DNA of 64,000 nucleotides from Fidelibacterota bacterium 408169 (GCA_002256485.1 NNSG01000001.1:304816-368815), one strand, 5' to 3'; counted from the first letter of the stretch, positions 54,841-64,000 are shown. Program-made: numbers and translations. Notes: generated by a model not told the origin, from the sequence alone.

Positions 54841-55524
54841 ATTAACTGCCATTTTACTCTGATGCATTTCATAGTCATAAAATTTGTATTCATATTTTTC
54901 CAATTTGCACTAAATAACCTTGTGTTTGTTTCTCGTCTGCTAATGGACAAACTTCAAATTTCTTCATTTTAATTTCTGTCAGTCACATTCTTTTTAAAAT
55001 CCCTGAACGGAATTAACTGCCATTTTACTCTGATATATATCATAGTCATAAAATTTGTATTCATATTTTTCCAATTTGCACTAAATAACCTTGTGTTTGT
55101 TTCTCGTCTGCTAATGGACAAACTTCAAATTTCTTCATTCTAATTTCTGTAAGTCACATTCTTTTTACAATCTTTGAAGGGAATTAACTGCCATTTTACT
55201 CTGATGCATATCAGAGTCGTAAATTTTGTATTCATATTTTTCCAATTTGCACTAAATAACCTTGTGTTTGTTTCTCGTCTGCTAATGGACAAACTTCAAA
55301 TTTCTTCATTTTAATTTCTGTCAGTCACATTCTTTTTAAAATCCCTGAAGGGAATTAACTGCCATTTTACTCTGATGCATTTCATAGTCGTAAATTTTGT
55401 ATTCATATTTTTCCAATTTGCACTAGATAACCTTGTGTTTGTTTCTCGTCTACTAATGGATAAACTTCAAATTTCTTCATTTTAATTTCTGTCAGTCGCA
55501 TTCTTTTTAAAATCCCTGAAGGGG
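54841..55524. repeat. Four tandem copies of a 171-bp repeat
   Basis: The marker ATTAACTGCC starts at 54841, 55012, 55183 and 55354, and the next unit boundary falls at 55525, so the period is exactly 171 bp four times. Each unit ends with a CCCTGAAGGG-type palindrome (degenerate in the second and third). Units differ by scattered substitutions without length change. Although 171 is a multiple of three, stop codons occur in every frame, so it is not coding. The first part of the flanking 133-bp repeat is part of the unit. Confidence 0.92.
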
Positions 55525-55595
55525 ATTAACTAACATAACAACCGATGCAATCGGTTGTTGATTGAAAATAAACACTGACCCTGAAAGGGTCAAAC
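55463..55595. repeat. 133-bp direct repeat, right copy
   Basis: Partner of 54066-54198. It overlaps the end of the last 171-bp unit and closes the repeat region. The same three hairpins are present, including CCCTGAAGGGG at 55514 and CCCTGAAAGGG at 55579. A roughly 100-bp gene-free stretch follows to the end of alr at 55700. Confidence 0.9.
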
Positions 55596-55699
55596 TATAT
55601 TGCTTCATCTTTTTCTCAACACCGCCCAAAAGAATAGCGGACAGACACCCTTAATTAATCCCCACCTTACAATAAAGAGGGGAAAATGCATAAAACTAT

Positions 55700-56806
55700 T
55701 TAAGGTAAATAAATACGTTCAGTTCGGCCATGAATCCCAGTAGACAAAACGTATGGTGTAGAATTGATTTGCAAAGCGATTTCTTCCATATGCAGTGAAT
55801 CATTACCATTTTCTCCAAACAACAATACTTCATCACCTATTTCAGCTCTATCATCACCAAAATCAACCATGAATTGATCCATGCAAACTCGACCGGCAAT
55901 GGGATATGGTTTTCCTTTATAAACGACATAACCGCTTTCATACCAATTTCGGGGAAAACCGTCAGCAAAGCCAGTTTGGATGACACCAATAGTGGTATCA
56001 TTTCTGGATTCCCATACGCCTCCATAGGACACTTTGGTTCCTGCTGTTACTCTACGGAGACTAACAATGGGACCTCGATATTCCATGACAGGTTTAATAT
56101 CTAAATCAGTTGGCACTTCATCGGATGGAAACGCTCCGTATAGTAACATACCTACCCGGACAATATCAAAATTGGATTCTGTCATATTGATCACCGTTCC
56201 ACTGTTTGAGAAATGGCGATATTTGATTTTGAGCCCAATCTCATCAGCCAAGGAAAGTACCAGTTTAAATTGCTCCAATTGCCACTCTGCATACGATAAG
56301 TCACCTTCATCAGCTGTGGCATAATGGCTGTATATCCCTTCGCAATTAAGCTGTGGATTAGCACTTATTTCTCTCAATAAATCGTTTGCTTTGTCAAATG
56401 GAATACCTAGCCGATTCATACCAGTATCCACTTTGAGATGAAATTTAGGACATGTACCAGTTTGCTTTTCAAATTCTTCCAGCATTGCAATATCGTTAAC
56501 ACCAGATAAATTCATCGTAATATTATTTGTAACTGCATCTTCCAGAAAATCTTTTTGCATACGTGAAAAAATCATAATGTTTGTTTGAATACCGGCTTTA
56601 CGGAGTTCCATGGCTTCATTAAAATTAAAGACTGCTAAAAATTTACACCCTTCATTAACCAGCGCTTTAGAGCATTCAATTGCACCATGTCCATAGCCAT
56701 TGGCCTTTACGACACACATCATGGAACTTCCCCCAATTCGATCATGAACTACTCGGTAATTATGAATCAATCTATCCAGATGTATATATGCTTTGGGTCC
56801 TACCAT
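55700..56806 (-). CDS. alr: Alanine racemase
   Basis: PLP enzyme supplying D-alanine for peptidoglycan. PLP Lys is K34 in VVKANGYGHG, and the catalytic Tyr is in TKVSYGGVWES in the C-terminal beta domain; RVCMDQFMVD and GIHGRTERIY are typical. It has 368 residues, full length. Last gene of a series with an ABC exporter pair and a deoxyribosyltransferase-like gene, 13 bp after the latter. Confidence 0.96.
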   Translation of the reverse strand: MVGPKAYIHLDRLIHNYRVVHDRIGGSSMMCVVKANGYGHGAIECSKALVNEGCKFLAVFNFNEAMELRKAGIQTNIMIFSRMQKDFLEDAVTNNITMNLSGVNDIAMLEEFEKQTGTCPKFHLKVDTGMNRLGIPFDKANDLLREISANPQLNCEGIYSHYATADEGDLSYAEWQLEQFKLVLSLADEIGLKIKYRHFSNSGTVINMTESNFDIVRVGMLLYGAFPSDEVPTDLDIKPVMEYRGPIVSLRRVTAGTKVSYGGVWESRNDTTIGVIQTGFADGFPRNWYESGYVVYKGKPYPIAGRVCMDQFMVDFGDDRAEIGDEVLLFGENGNDSLHMEEIALQINSTPYVLSTGIHGRTERIYLP

Positions 56807-56819
56807 GTGTAAACTAATA

Positions 56820-57287
56820 TCATTGATTCTTATATGTTTCTGCTAAAAAAGATTTCAATTCAGAAAAATTGTTAAATATTTGAGTTGAACAGGCCATGAT
56901 CCACCCACTTAAATCTTTAACCGGAACTTGATTAATTAGATAGACAGGAATATTTTTATAATACGCCATAGTTACCTCTCCGTGAGTACCGCCGCCTTTC
57001 ATCACATCTTCATTCCATAAACATATTATGTAGTCAGAACTATTTATCACATTGTCTAAATCCAGATCAATAGCTTTGCGAACAAATTCCATAAAACGCT
57101 CTGGGTCAGAAAATTTCCAGTCACGATAATTTTGAGCTTCATGTTTTTCAACCAATAATTGAGATGAAATAACTGGGTCAATTACATCGTGATTTAACTC
57201 CGTTTCAAGCCACCTTGTCATCTCTTCACGCCAAAGGGCGCCTTCATCGGCGGCTTGTTCCATGGCGCCGCTCAAATAAGCAATCAT
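56820..57287 (-). CDS. Nucleoside 2-deoxyribosyltransferase-like protein
   Basis: Protein of 155 residues. The start YLSGAMEQAADEGALWREE, the middle SSDYIICLWNEDVMKGGGTHGEV and AYYKNIPVYLI fit the Nuc_deoxyrib_tr fold, whose members move deoxyribose between bases or hydrolyse nucleotides. The THGEV segment carries the probable catalytic Glu. The substrate is uncertain. Its start overlaps the ABC-2 permease gene by 4 bp. Confidence 0.75.
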   Translation of the reverse strand: MIAYLSGAMEQAADEGALWREEMTRWLETELNHDVIDPVISSQLLVEKHEAQNYRDWKFSDPERFMEFVRKAIDLDLDNVINSSDYIICLWNEDVMKGGGTHGEVTMAYYKNIPVYLINQVPVKDLSGWIMACSTQIFNNFSELKSFLAETYKNQ

Positions 57288-58030
57288 TGTTTCATTTTCC
57301 GTTTCAATAAAAAACTATTTAGAATAATTAAAATGAGTGTAAAAATTATAGGTGTTACTGTGTTGAACGTGTCGAAGGTATTGATGAAGAGAATTGAACG
57401 ACTTGCAATACTGACCATACTCAATGGAAAATATTGAAAAATAGTACTCATTGTTATTGGGAAAAATTCGAATTCAATGAATAATCCACAGATAAACATA
57501 ATGGATATAAGTGTCGTCAAAAGCGCTGATATAAATACAGAAATTCGTTCAGTTAGCAGTGACAATAAAATGATGATATTCCCATAAAGAAGAACAAAAA
57601 TGATAGAATACAAAAGAATATATCCAATATGACCTATAGAGACTGCGTGGGGAAAAAGGATACTGTAAATACCCAATCCAATGGTAATGATAACCAGCAC
57701 TTCCAAAAGAGAACTGAATAAAATACCTAAAATGATGGTTGATTTTCTAATGGGAGCCAACGTCATGGGAATCAATGCTTTGTTGTGAATACGCAGGTCA
57801 AAGAAATCTCTGTAGATCAAAGGTGTAATTAATACAGCAGACATAAACATCATTAATCCCGGAAGTGCCCAGACTTCGTATGGCTGACCATTTATACTAC
57901 TGATAATAATATTTTTTGTACCAAATACGGTTACGATTGATAAAATAAATGGAACGATAAACGCAAGAGAAATTGACGACATGAGGCGGTTGCGAATCAG
58001 CCACCATCTGCGTAGAATGAAAGCACTCAT
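57284..58030 (-). CDS. ABC-2/CcmB-like permease
   Basis: Membrane protein of 248 residues with six hydrophobic helices, starting with a basic cytoplasmic segment (LRRWWLIRNR). The size and helix pattern match ABC-2 export permeases of the CcmB or Nod J type. The ATPase gene upstream overlaps by 4 bp and certainly encodes its partner. The cargo is unknown. Confidence 0.82.
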   Translation of the reverse strand: MSAFILRRWWLIRNRLMSSISLAFIVPFILSIVTVFGTKNIIISSINGQPYEVWALPGLMMFMSAVLITPLIYRDFFDLRIHNKALIPMTLAPIRKSTIILGILFSSLLEVLVIITIGLGIYSILFPHAVSIGHIGYILLYSIIFVLLYGNIIILLSLLTERISVFISALLTTLISIMFICGLFIEFEFFPITMSTIFQYFPLSMVSIASRSILFINTFDTFNTVTPIIFTLILIILNSFLLKRKMKQ

Positions 58031-58956
58031 CCGTCCATACCCTTTTGAGCAAATGCAGAATCCAAAAGATCTTGCAGGGATAATTTTTCAATAGATAAAT
58101 CTTTCATTAATGCACCGGTGCACGCATTCAGTACTTCAAAAAATACCTTCCGTGATCGTCCATAAAAATGAAATGTATTTCCCACTTTCGTAGGGTTGAC
58201 AATAGTAGACACTCCGCACAATGAATTATACAATTCATCTGATAGTTCTTCGAACTCAATTGCAAATTGATGATATTCGAGTGTGCTTTCCAGCAATTTG
58301 TCCAAACTTCCATCCAACAGAACACTGCCATTATGAATGACCATGATTCTATCGTTGGCTGATTCAATTTCTGGTAAAAATTGACTGGAATAAACAATCG
58401 TTTTGTCACCACGGAGTTTGCGCATCAGATTCCATGTAAGTCGACGAGATTCTGCATCCATAAAGGCAGTTGGTTCATCCATGATCAAAATTGTGGGATC
58501 GTGCGCAAGCGCTCTAATAATCATTGCTTTTTTCTGGATACCTTGCGGAACACGCCCAGCCATGGAATACAGGAAATCCCCCATGCCCAAAGCGTGACTA
58601 TATTCATTAATTCTAGATTGAATCTTGTCTTGATGCTCCCCGTATAACTTTGCGTCAAATTGGATATTTTGCTCCAACGTGAGCCACGGGTCCAAATCAA
58701 TATCATGGGGAATGAATGCCACCGTTTGGCGTGTTTCCATGCGGCGTTTTTCCGTATCAAGTCCATGTAAAAACACAGCGCCATAATTGGGATTTTCCAA
58801 TCCGGCAATTAAACGAAGCATGGTTGATTTTCCCGCATCATTATCACCCACCAAAGCAACAATTGTACCTTTTTCGATGCCAAATGTCAAACCGGCGAGG
58901 ATGGTTTTATCCCCGACAAGTTTACCGACTTTTTTGAGTGTTATACTTGCTTCCAT
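58027..58956 (-). CDS. ABC exporter ATP-binding protein
   Basis: ATPase of 309 residues. Walker A GDNDAGKS at 37-44, Walker B ILIMDEPTAFMDAESR, switch region SSQFLPEIESANDRIMV. The signature is unusual (VPQGIQKKA in place of LSGGQ). A C-terminal 80-residue domain follows the ATPase core, as in CcmA/NatA-like exporters. Encoded with its permease, then a deoxyribosyltransferase-like gene and alr. Confidence 0.9.
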   Translation of the reverse strand: MEASITLKKVGKLVGDKTILAGLTFGIEKGTIVALVGDNDAGKSTMLRLIAGLENPNYGAVFLHGLDTEKRRMETRQTVAFIPHDIDLDPWLTLEQNIQFDAKLYGEHQDKIQSRINEYSHALGMGDFLYSMAGRVPQGIQKKAMIIRALAHDPTILIMDEPTAFMDAESRRLTWNLMRKLRGDKTIVYSSQFLPEIESANDRIMVIHNGSVLLDGSLDKLLESTLEYHQFAIEFEELSDELYNSLCGVSTIVNPTKVGNTFHFYGRSRKVFFEVLNACTGALMKDLSIEKLSLQDLLDSAFAQKGMDG

Positions 58957-58986
58957 ATTAATTAACCACAGAGTTCACAGAGATTT

Positions 58987-61900
58987 TTATTCCATATCCC
59001 ACACATAATCATACACCGCAGAACATTTTCCATCAAATACATCTTTGGAATATACTTCTGGTAATCCGTCCAATACTTCTTCGATGGCGACTTTTACACC
59101 GGCTCGTGTTTGCTGCTTCTTTTTCCAGTCCAATACCATTTTTTCAGTCTTGAGTGTATCCAGAAGTTTGCGGGCGATGGCTTTGACTTGTTTCGTCTCT
59201 TTTTTGTTAAGATTCATATTCGGTTTTGTGAGTAAATCAAACACCGTCATTTCTTCATCGCTCCCTAATTCTTCCCGAATGTAGCGTTGTTCTTCATGAT
59301 TGAGTTCTTTGCTGAATGCCACCAAATTTCTGAATAGTTCATCCAGATTCACCGAGCCGCTCAAATATTCGTCAATCATTTCTTTATAGCGCTTTCGATA
59401 ATCCAAACGGGTACGGTTTCGTTGAATCAATGCGTCTAATTTTCGTTCAATAACACTTTTAAATCGATCTACTTCAATCCGCTTTCTACCCTTTTCATAC
59501 TGGGCCTTTAGTGCATCAAAATCCACTTGGGATAAATCATATATATGGCTACCATCGTCCGGTTCGCTGATGGCAAACCCTTCCACACTCCGATCCAATA
59601 GGTCATCCACTTTTTTGGTTACGAAGGAAATATCCACTATTTCGCCATCTGCCATCTGTTTGGCGATCTTGCGGATTAAATACGCCATTTGGCCTGTGGT
59701 TTCATCAATGGGATCCGGCAAGTACGCTTTATATATCACATTCACCTTGTCTGCCAGACGCCGAAATTCTTTTTTATATTCAATCAGCCCATCTACTGCA
59801 TTTTGCTTCATTCCAACCCTTTCAAAGGGATCTTGGGTATTCCTTATTTTTTCCAAATCCACATTTTTTTCATTGGCAAAGGCAACTGTTTCTTCGATGG
59901 CGCAAACCAGAAGTGTCAGCAGTTCATCTTTATTTTTAATGGGTATTTCACCTTGATCGGTTCCGGGGTCGGCATAAATGGACAATGCTTTTTCCAGACT
60001 GCGGAAAATGCCTGCATAATCCACGATTAAGCCATTGGGTTTTTCCTGAAATACACGGTTCACCCGGGCGATGGTCTGCATGAGTGTATGGTTTTTCATG
60101 GGTTTGTCTAAATAAATTGTAGAACAGGAAGGCACATCAAAGCCTGTCATCCACATGGCACACACAAAAACAATGCGTAACGGATCATCAGAATCTTTAA
60201 ATTTTACATCCAGTTCTTCTTCTACCATCCGCTTTCGGTGGGGTTTAATATCCACCCCTTTTTGTCGTAAGTCATCAATTTCATTCTGGCCGGAAGACAC
60301 CACCACGGCCATATCCGTTTCATCCATGTATGTAAACTGATCCATGAATAATTCTCGTTCGGCACCATCTGCTGATTCGGCTCGCTTCAGGAAATCCATT
60401 TTCAGTTTATCCCATTCCCCTTGAACTTTATCGTACATTTTTACTGCAGTGGCTTTATCAATGGCCACCACCATGGCTTTACCCATGTGACCCCGCCCCA
60501 TGAAATGGGTCACAATATCTTCTGCAATTTGATCCAATCGATCTTCACGGGTGATAATATGGTACATCCGGCTGAAGTAACGCTCTAATTTTTTCTCTTG
60601 AGCTTCATCCAGCATTGTTTCATCAATAATGGCCGTCATTTCATCATTTAGACTTTCTTCGCCGTAGGCATTCAAGTTTACTTCCGGAATGCGGTTTTCG
60701 TAATAGAGCGGTACGGTGGCTTTATCATCAATGGATTGCTTAAAGTTGTAAATACTCACATAATCGCCAAACACTTCCCGTGTTTTCTGTTCTTCACCCT
60801 TGATGAGCGGCGTTCCGGTAAATCCGAGAAAAGATGCCTTGGGCAGTGCATCCCGCATATTTTGCGCCATCACATCGTATTGGCTCCGGTGGGCTTCATC
60901 GGTGATAATGATAATATCATCCCGATCGGACAACACAGGGTGCGTCTCTCCGTCTTCCGTTCTGAATTTGTGAATAAGGGTAAAAATAAATCGGTGGTCT
61001 TCTGCCAAGAGCCGGCGAAGATGTTTTGAACTGGTGGCTTGGACTTTATCTTCGGATAAAACACCGGCATTGTGGAATGTTTCGTAAATCTGGTTATCCA
61101 ATTCCACTCTGTCGGTGATAATGACAAAGGTCCAGTTGCCGGGAATTTTCCGCAATACTTTTTGGCTGAAGAAAATCATGGATGCGCTTTTCCCCGACCC
61201 TTGCGTATGCCAAAATACACCCAACCGTCCTTTCGATTCCTGCGCTTTCCCTATGGCTTGGATGGCATTGTTCACACCCAGATATTGATGATTCTTGGAT
61301 ACCAGTTTTACCACACCGCCAGGGGCATCCATGAAGACCGTAAAATTCTCTACAATATCCAAGAGCCGGTCTTGGGTACAGGTACCGCGAATGATGGTAT
61401 CCAAATCAATAATGCCCGTTTCGCCTTCATCGTTCATTTTTTTCCAATCGGCGAAGTGCTCCCATTCTGCAGTAACGCTTCCTGCTTTCGCATCCCTGCC
61501 ATTAGAAAGTAAAACCAATCCGTTGTACCACATTAAATGTGGAATGGTATCTTTATAATCACGCAGGTTATCATCATAGGCATGTTTTATATTTTTAGAC
61601 GCATTTTTCAGTTCCATAAAGAGCAGGGGAATTCCATTCACAAATCCCAGCAGATCCGGGCGTTTGCGGTACATATCGCCATTTACCCACATTTGGCTCA
61701 CCAATAGAAAATGGTTTTGATTCGGCTCCGTCCAATGGATGAGTTTTACTTTCTCATTTTGCTGGATGCCCTTATCATCTCTAAAGGTGACTTTTACACC
61801 GTCTTTCAGCAGTTTATACACCTGTTGATTAGCTTTGGCAATATCCATGGTGGATCGATTCCGCACCAGTTCATCTTTTGCCATTTGAAGCGCTTCGTCT

Positions 61901-62127
61901 GGCAAATCGGGATTCAGAGATTTCACCGCATTGAAAAAATACCGCTCCAAGATCACTTCACCGTGGTGGTTGCGGCCAAGGATGGTAGGGTCGCCGTCTA
62001 TCTCATGTTCTGCATAGATGATGTCCCAGCCCAGTTCTTGAAAAATGAGCATGGATTTCAGTTCGATAGCTGTTTCCGTATCCGGTGAAACAGCGGCAAG
62101 TTTGGCGAGTATGTCGTCTTTGGTCAT
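58987..62127 (-). CDS. hsdR: Type I restriction enzyme, R subunit (HsdR)
   Basis: Motor and nuclease subunit of a type I restriction system, 1046 residues. The N-terminal nuclease has D158 and E172-L-K174 (FMELK). Helicase motifs: GSGKS (310-314), TDEAH (409-413), GFTGTPLI and QTIARVNRVF. The C-terminus is helical, for binding the HsdMS core. Full length. It overlaps the DUF262 gene upstream by 4 bp. hsdM and hsdS are not in the window and may lie beyond its right edge. Confidence 0.95.
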   Translation of the reverse strand: MTKDDILAKLAAVSPDTETAIELKSMLIFQELGWDIIYAEHEIDGDPTILGRNHHGEVILERYFFNAVKSLNPDLPDEALQMAKDELVRNRSTMDIAKANQQVYKLLKDGVKVTFRDDKGIQQNEKVKLIHWTEPNQNHFLLVSQMWVNGDMYRKRPDLLGFVNGIPLLFMELKNASKNIKHAYDDNLRDYKDTIPHLMWYNGLVLLSNGRDAKAGSVTAEWEHFADWKKMNDEGETGIIDLDTIIRGTCTQDRLLDIVENFTVFMDAPGGVVKLVSKNHQYLGVNNAIQAIGKAQESKGRLGVFWHTQGSGKSASMIFFSQKVLRKIPGNWTFVIITDRVELDNQIYETFHNAGVLSEDKVQATSSKHLRRLLAEDHRFIFTLIHKFRTEDGETHPVLSDRDDIIIITDEAHRSQYDVMAQNMRDALPKASFLGFTGTPLIKGEEQKTREVFGDYVSIYNFKQSIDDKATVPLYYENRIPEVNLNAYGEESLNDEMTAIIDETMLDEAQEKKLERYFSRMYHIITREDRLDQIAEDIVTHFMGRGHMGKAMVVAIDKATAVKMYDKVQGEWDKLKMDFLKRAESADGAERELFMDQFTYMDETDMAVVVSSGQNEIDDLRQKGVDIKPHRKRMVEEELDVKFKDSDDPLRIVFVCAMWMTGFDVPSCSTIYLDKPMKNHTLMQTIARVNRVFQEKPNGLIVDYAGIFRSLEKALSIYADPGTDQGEIPIKNKDELLTLLVCAIEETVAFANEKNVDLEKIRNTQDPFERVGMKQNAVDGLIEYKKEFRRLADKVNVIYKAYLPDPIDETTGQMAYLIRKIAKQMADGEIVDISFVTKKVDDLLDRSVEGFAISEPDDGSHIYDLSQVDFDALKAQYEKGRKRIEVDRFKSVIERKLDALIQRNRTRLDYRKRYKEMIDEYLSGSVNLDELFRNLVAFSKELNHEEQRYIREELGSDEEMTVFDLLTKPNMNLNKKETKQVKAIARKLLDTLKTEKMVLDWKKKQQTRAGVKVAIEEVLDGLPEVYSKDVFDGKCSAVYDYVWDME

Positions 62128-64000
62128 CCAATATCTTCGCTATACTTATCAAATGACTGCTGAATTAAGAACATTATATAGTCCAATTGACCGGGTTCTG
62201 CTAACCCTACCTCAACATCACCGTTCCCCCAACGGCCCAAATTGGTGATATTCTTACAAATTCCTTTTGGATCATTTATTTCATCAAATGCCATATTCAA
62301 TGATAATCGCAACCTGGCTCTTTGTGGTACAACATCTACAAAATTTGTTGATGTTTTATAGGCAATGTATAATTTTTTGAATTCTTCCTTAACCATAGGA
62401 TCCAAATTCAATATGCGCCGCCGCAGTAAATTGAATAAGTCTAATATTTCACCTTGCAAATATTCACTATGGTCATCAATGGTGTAGGTGGTCTTTTCGG
62501 ACCTTTTAGGTTCTTTCCTGTACACTTCCAACCTGTCACCCTCGAGTTGGGGCGTCTTCCACAGCCGAACCGCTTTATTTGAAAGATCATGACCACGATC
62601 TATGATTTCTTCTTTATTCCAGACTGATAGGTCAGCCAGGCCTCTGTTCAATCGAATGGGGCTATCTGAAAATCCACCGTCCATGTCTCTCTTTTCCATA
62701 AAGGGTCGGTCACTTAATTCCGAGTTGTAACCCGTTAGAGTGAGATTGCCGAGTGTATGCAAATACGTTGCCTGAACGGACTGCCACTCTTCTCCCAGAT
62801 CTTCCTTCCACTCTGATGACAGATTTTCATTCTGGGGCATGATGTGTTCAATCGTAAAATCATCTACATGCACCAATTCTTTTCTCTTATAGTTCTCCAA
62901 CTTCCGTAGGAGATAATTCCTTGGTCTGAAGTGGTACACATCCTTGGTTAGAAAAGCCTGCTGAAATTCTTCATCACTCGGAAAGCGTCTGTAAGAGTCC
63001 AACAGCAAGAATTTGGCCTTCACGCTCTCAAGGTAATTCTCTTTATCCAGAACTGATTTTGAGAAGGTAGCGAAGGTCTTGTTCATGGAGTTTGTGGGAA
63101 TACCACAGACCGCACGCCTGAACAAATAACTCTCGACCAATAGTAAGATCTCGACCAGGTCTTCCTTGTCAAACATTTCATTCTCATGGTCTTCAAATAC
63201 TTCCATTAAGAATGGATAAGGGACATCATACTTCAGTGCGTCAATATCATGAAGCACATTCCGGATCTCACGGTCTTCTTCCTTTTGCAGCATCAACTTT
63301 GTGAAATGCTTTGAATAGTGGTATATATCCTGAACGATCTCCTCAATGGGAAGGTCGCTCTGGTTGGAGTAGGTCTTGAATGCCTCATAGACCAGTGCAA
63401 GTGTTGGTATGGCCCCTGACGCTGATTTCAGGGTCAGATAGTCTCGCATGAAACGATCGAAATGCTTGTTGTAATTCGCTTGGCCAAAGTCCTGTTCCAT
63501 GGGATACCAATAGGCCTCATACAAATGCTTTTGCTCTTCCGGATCAAGGCCCATTAAAATATAATTGCGGATCAAGTCCGCCTGGGACAGATCCAACCCG
63601 GTCGAGTTAAGGCTCTCAAAGATCAGTTGTGGGTTGTCGTGGTCACGGTCCAGGGATATGTCTACAATAACGAGTTTGCGCAGTCCCTTGATGAGTTGCT
63701 CGAGGGATATGTTACTTTCAGAGATCTTATTTGAAAAATACTGATAGTTTTCCTGGATGCGAAAAGAGGGGCTCTGGGGGAGATCATTATTTTTTAGCAC
63801 GTTCCAAAATGTCTCCTTATCACTTCGGGTCAGTCGAAGTTTGTGGAACATGTCATCTGTCTCTTCACTGTTGAATAAATAATAATTCTTGATCTTGGAA
63901 CTGGTCATGCCATCAATATTCTCATCTTCGTTTATGGCATCTGCAACAGCAGACAGCAACAGAGACAAAGTGGTCAGCCTTTGCTGCCCATCTATCAGCA
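62124..64000 (-). CDS. GmrSD-like nuclease: DUF262 + DUF1524 + DUF5655-like domain (5' end outside window)
   Basis: The frame is open to the right edge, where it reads IDGQQRLTTL, the DUF262 nucleotide-hydrolysis motif, so the start lies outside the window. The middle carries the HNH-type DUF1524 domain (TIEHIMPQ, HTLGNLTLTGYNSELSD). The last 110 residues resemble DUF5655, an end module found on many restriction proteins. GmrSD enzymes cut modified (glucosylated) phage DNA; here the exact target is unknown. It overlaps hsdR by 4 bp, so a type IV-like enzyme and a type I R subunit share one transcript. Confidence 0.9.
   Translation of the reverse strand, partial: LIDGQQRLTTLSLLLSAVADAINEDENIDGMTSSKIKNYYLFNSEETDDMFHKLRLTRSDKETFWNVLKNNDLPQSPSFRIQENYQYFSNKISESNISLEQLIKGLRKLVIVDISLDRDHDNPQLIFESLNSTGLDLSQADLIRNYILMGLDPEEQKHLYEAYWYPMEQDFGQANYNKHFDRFMRDYLTLKSASGAIPTLALVYEAFKTYSNQSDLPIEEIVQDIYHYSKHFTKLMLQKEEDREIRNVLHDIDALKYDVPYPFLMEVFEDHENEMFDKEDLVEILLLVESYLFRRAVCGIPTNSMNKTFATFSKSVLDKENYLESVKAKFLLLDSYRRFPSDEEFQQAFLTKDVYHFRPRNYLLRKLENYKRKELVHVDDFTIEHIMPQNENLSSEWKEDLGEEWQSVQATYLHTLGNLTLTGYNSELSDRPFMEKRDMDGGFSDSPIRLNRGLADLSVWNKEEIIDRGHDLSNKAVRLWKTPQLEGDRLEVYRKEPKRSEKTTYTIDDHSEYLQGEILDLFNLLRRRILNLDPMVKEEFKKLYIAYKTSTNFVDVVPQRARLRLSLNMAFDEINDPKGICKNITNLGRWGNGDVEVGLAEPGQLDYIMFLIQQSFDKYSEDIG

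Noticed and set aside
54738..54950. 70-residue frame on the minus strand across the first repeat unit
   Set aside because: It runs through a non-coding tandem repeat, and the other units do not keep the frame open; treated as chance.
54841..55524. Possible CRISPR array
   Set aside because: The repeats are 171 bp and directly adjoin each other; there are no spacers and no cas genes.
58957..58986. Mobile repeat between hsdR and the ABC ATPase gene (CCACAGAGTTCACAGAG)
   Set aside because: A short phrase seen once here; no second copy or structure to support a repeat.

Overview
The window looks like a chromosomal segment of a low-GC, Gram-negative bacterium of the FCB group. Candidatus Marinimicrobia (SAR406) or a close relative is my best guess. 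The reasons are a GWxTD-domain secreted protein, many lipoproteins with Bacteroidetes-style lipoboxes, a subtilisin with a dockerin-like tail, a heptose-7-phosphate kinase (LPS) and a rod-shape Mre operon. This placement is inference from gene content; no 16S rRNA gene lies in the window.

Layout. 1-4.0 kb: mreB-mreC-mreD-mrdA (cell elongation), read leftwards, with PBP2 cut by the window edge. 4.0-13.9 kb: a long leftward series with a nucleotide-sugar enzyme, RNase HI-like protein, RecB-type nuclease, GWxTD protein, beta-propeller, heptose kinase, PspC protein, an odd ABC ATPase and thioredoxin/thioredoxin reductase. 14.2-17.9 kb: a remnant of an ABC-2 permease, a PafA-like phosphatase, tyrS and smpB. 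17.9-18.6 kb: a tRNA-Leu locus with one decayed copy, one intact copy and a 3' fragment, two of them carrying a hairpin in the same T-loop position, plus a small GIY-YIG endonuclease gene. 18.6-31.2 kb: a tRNA-queuosine mannosyltransferase homologue, an aminotransferase, small heat-shock protein, FabG-like SDR, a cysteine/cystathionine synthase, TlpA-like protein, S8 protease, uvrC, a YiiX-like hydrolase and a Cys-rich secreted peptide.

31.2-50.0 kb: a frameshifted lipoprotein gene, serC, an ECF sigma/anti-sigma/Spy-like/lipoprotein operon, a single-chain UvrD helicase-nuclease, rmuC, an HD hydrolase, pepA, PEGA lipoprotein, thioesterase, UMF1 transporter, an outer-membrane-type protein, NamZ-like muramidase and a sodium:solute symporter. 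50.0-55.7 kb is accessory: small unknown genes, a DASS transporter, a GFA protein, an IS200-like transposase and a 171-bp tandem repeat array. 55.7-64 kb: alr, a nucleoside-deoxyribosyltransferase-like gene, an ABC exporter pair, then hsdR overlapped by a GmrSD-like DUF262/DUF1524 nuclease that runs off the right edge. This is probably the edge of a restriction/defence island.

The most unusual signals are the tRNA-Leu/GIY-YIG/palindrome locus (17.9-18.6 kb), the transposase-associated 171-bp repeat array (54.0-55.6 kb), and three copies of a 52-nt double hairpin whose stems show compensatory changes.
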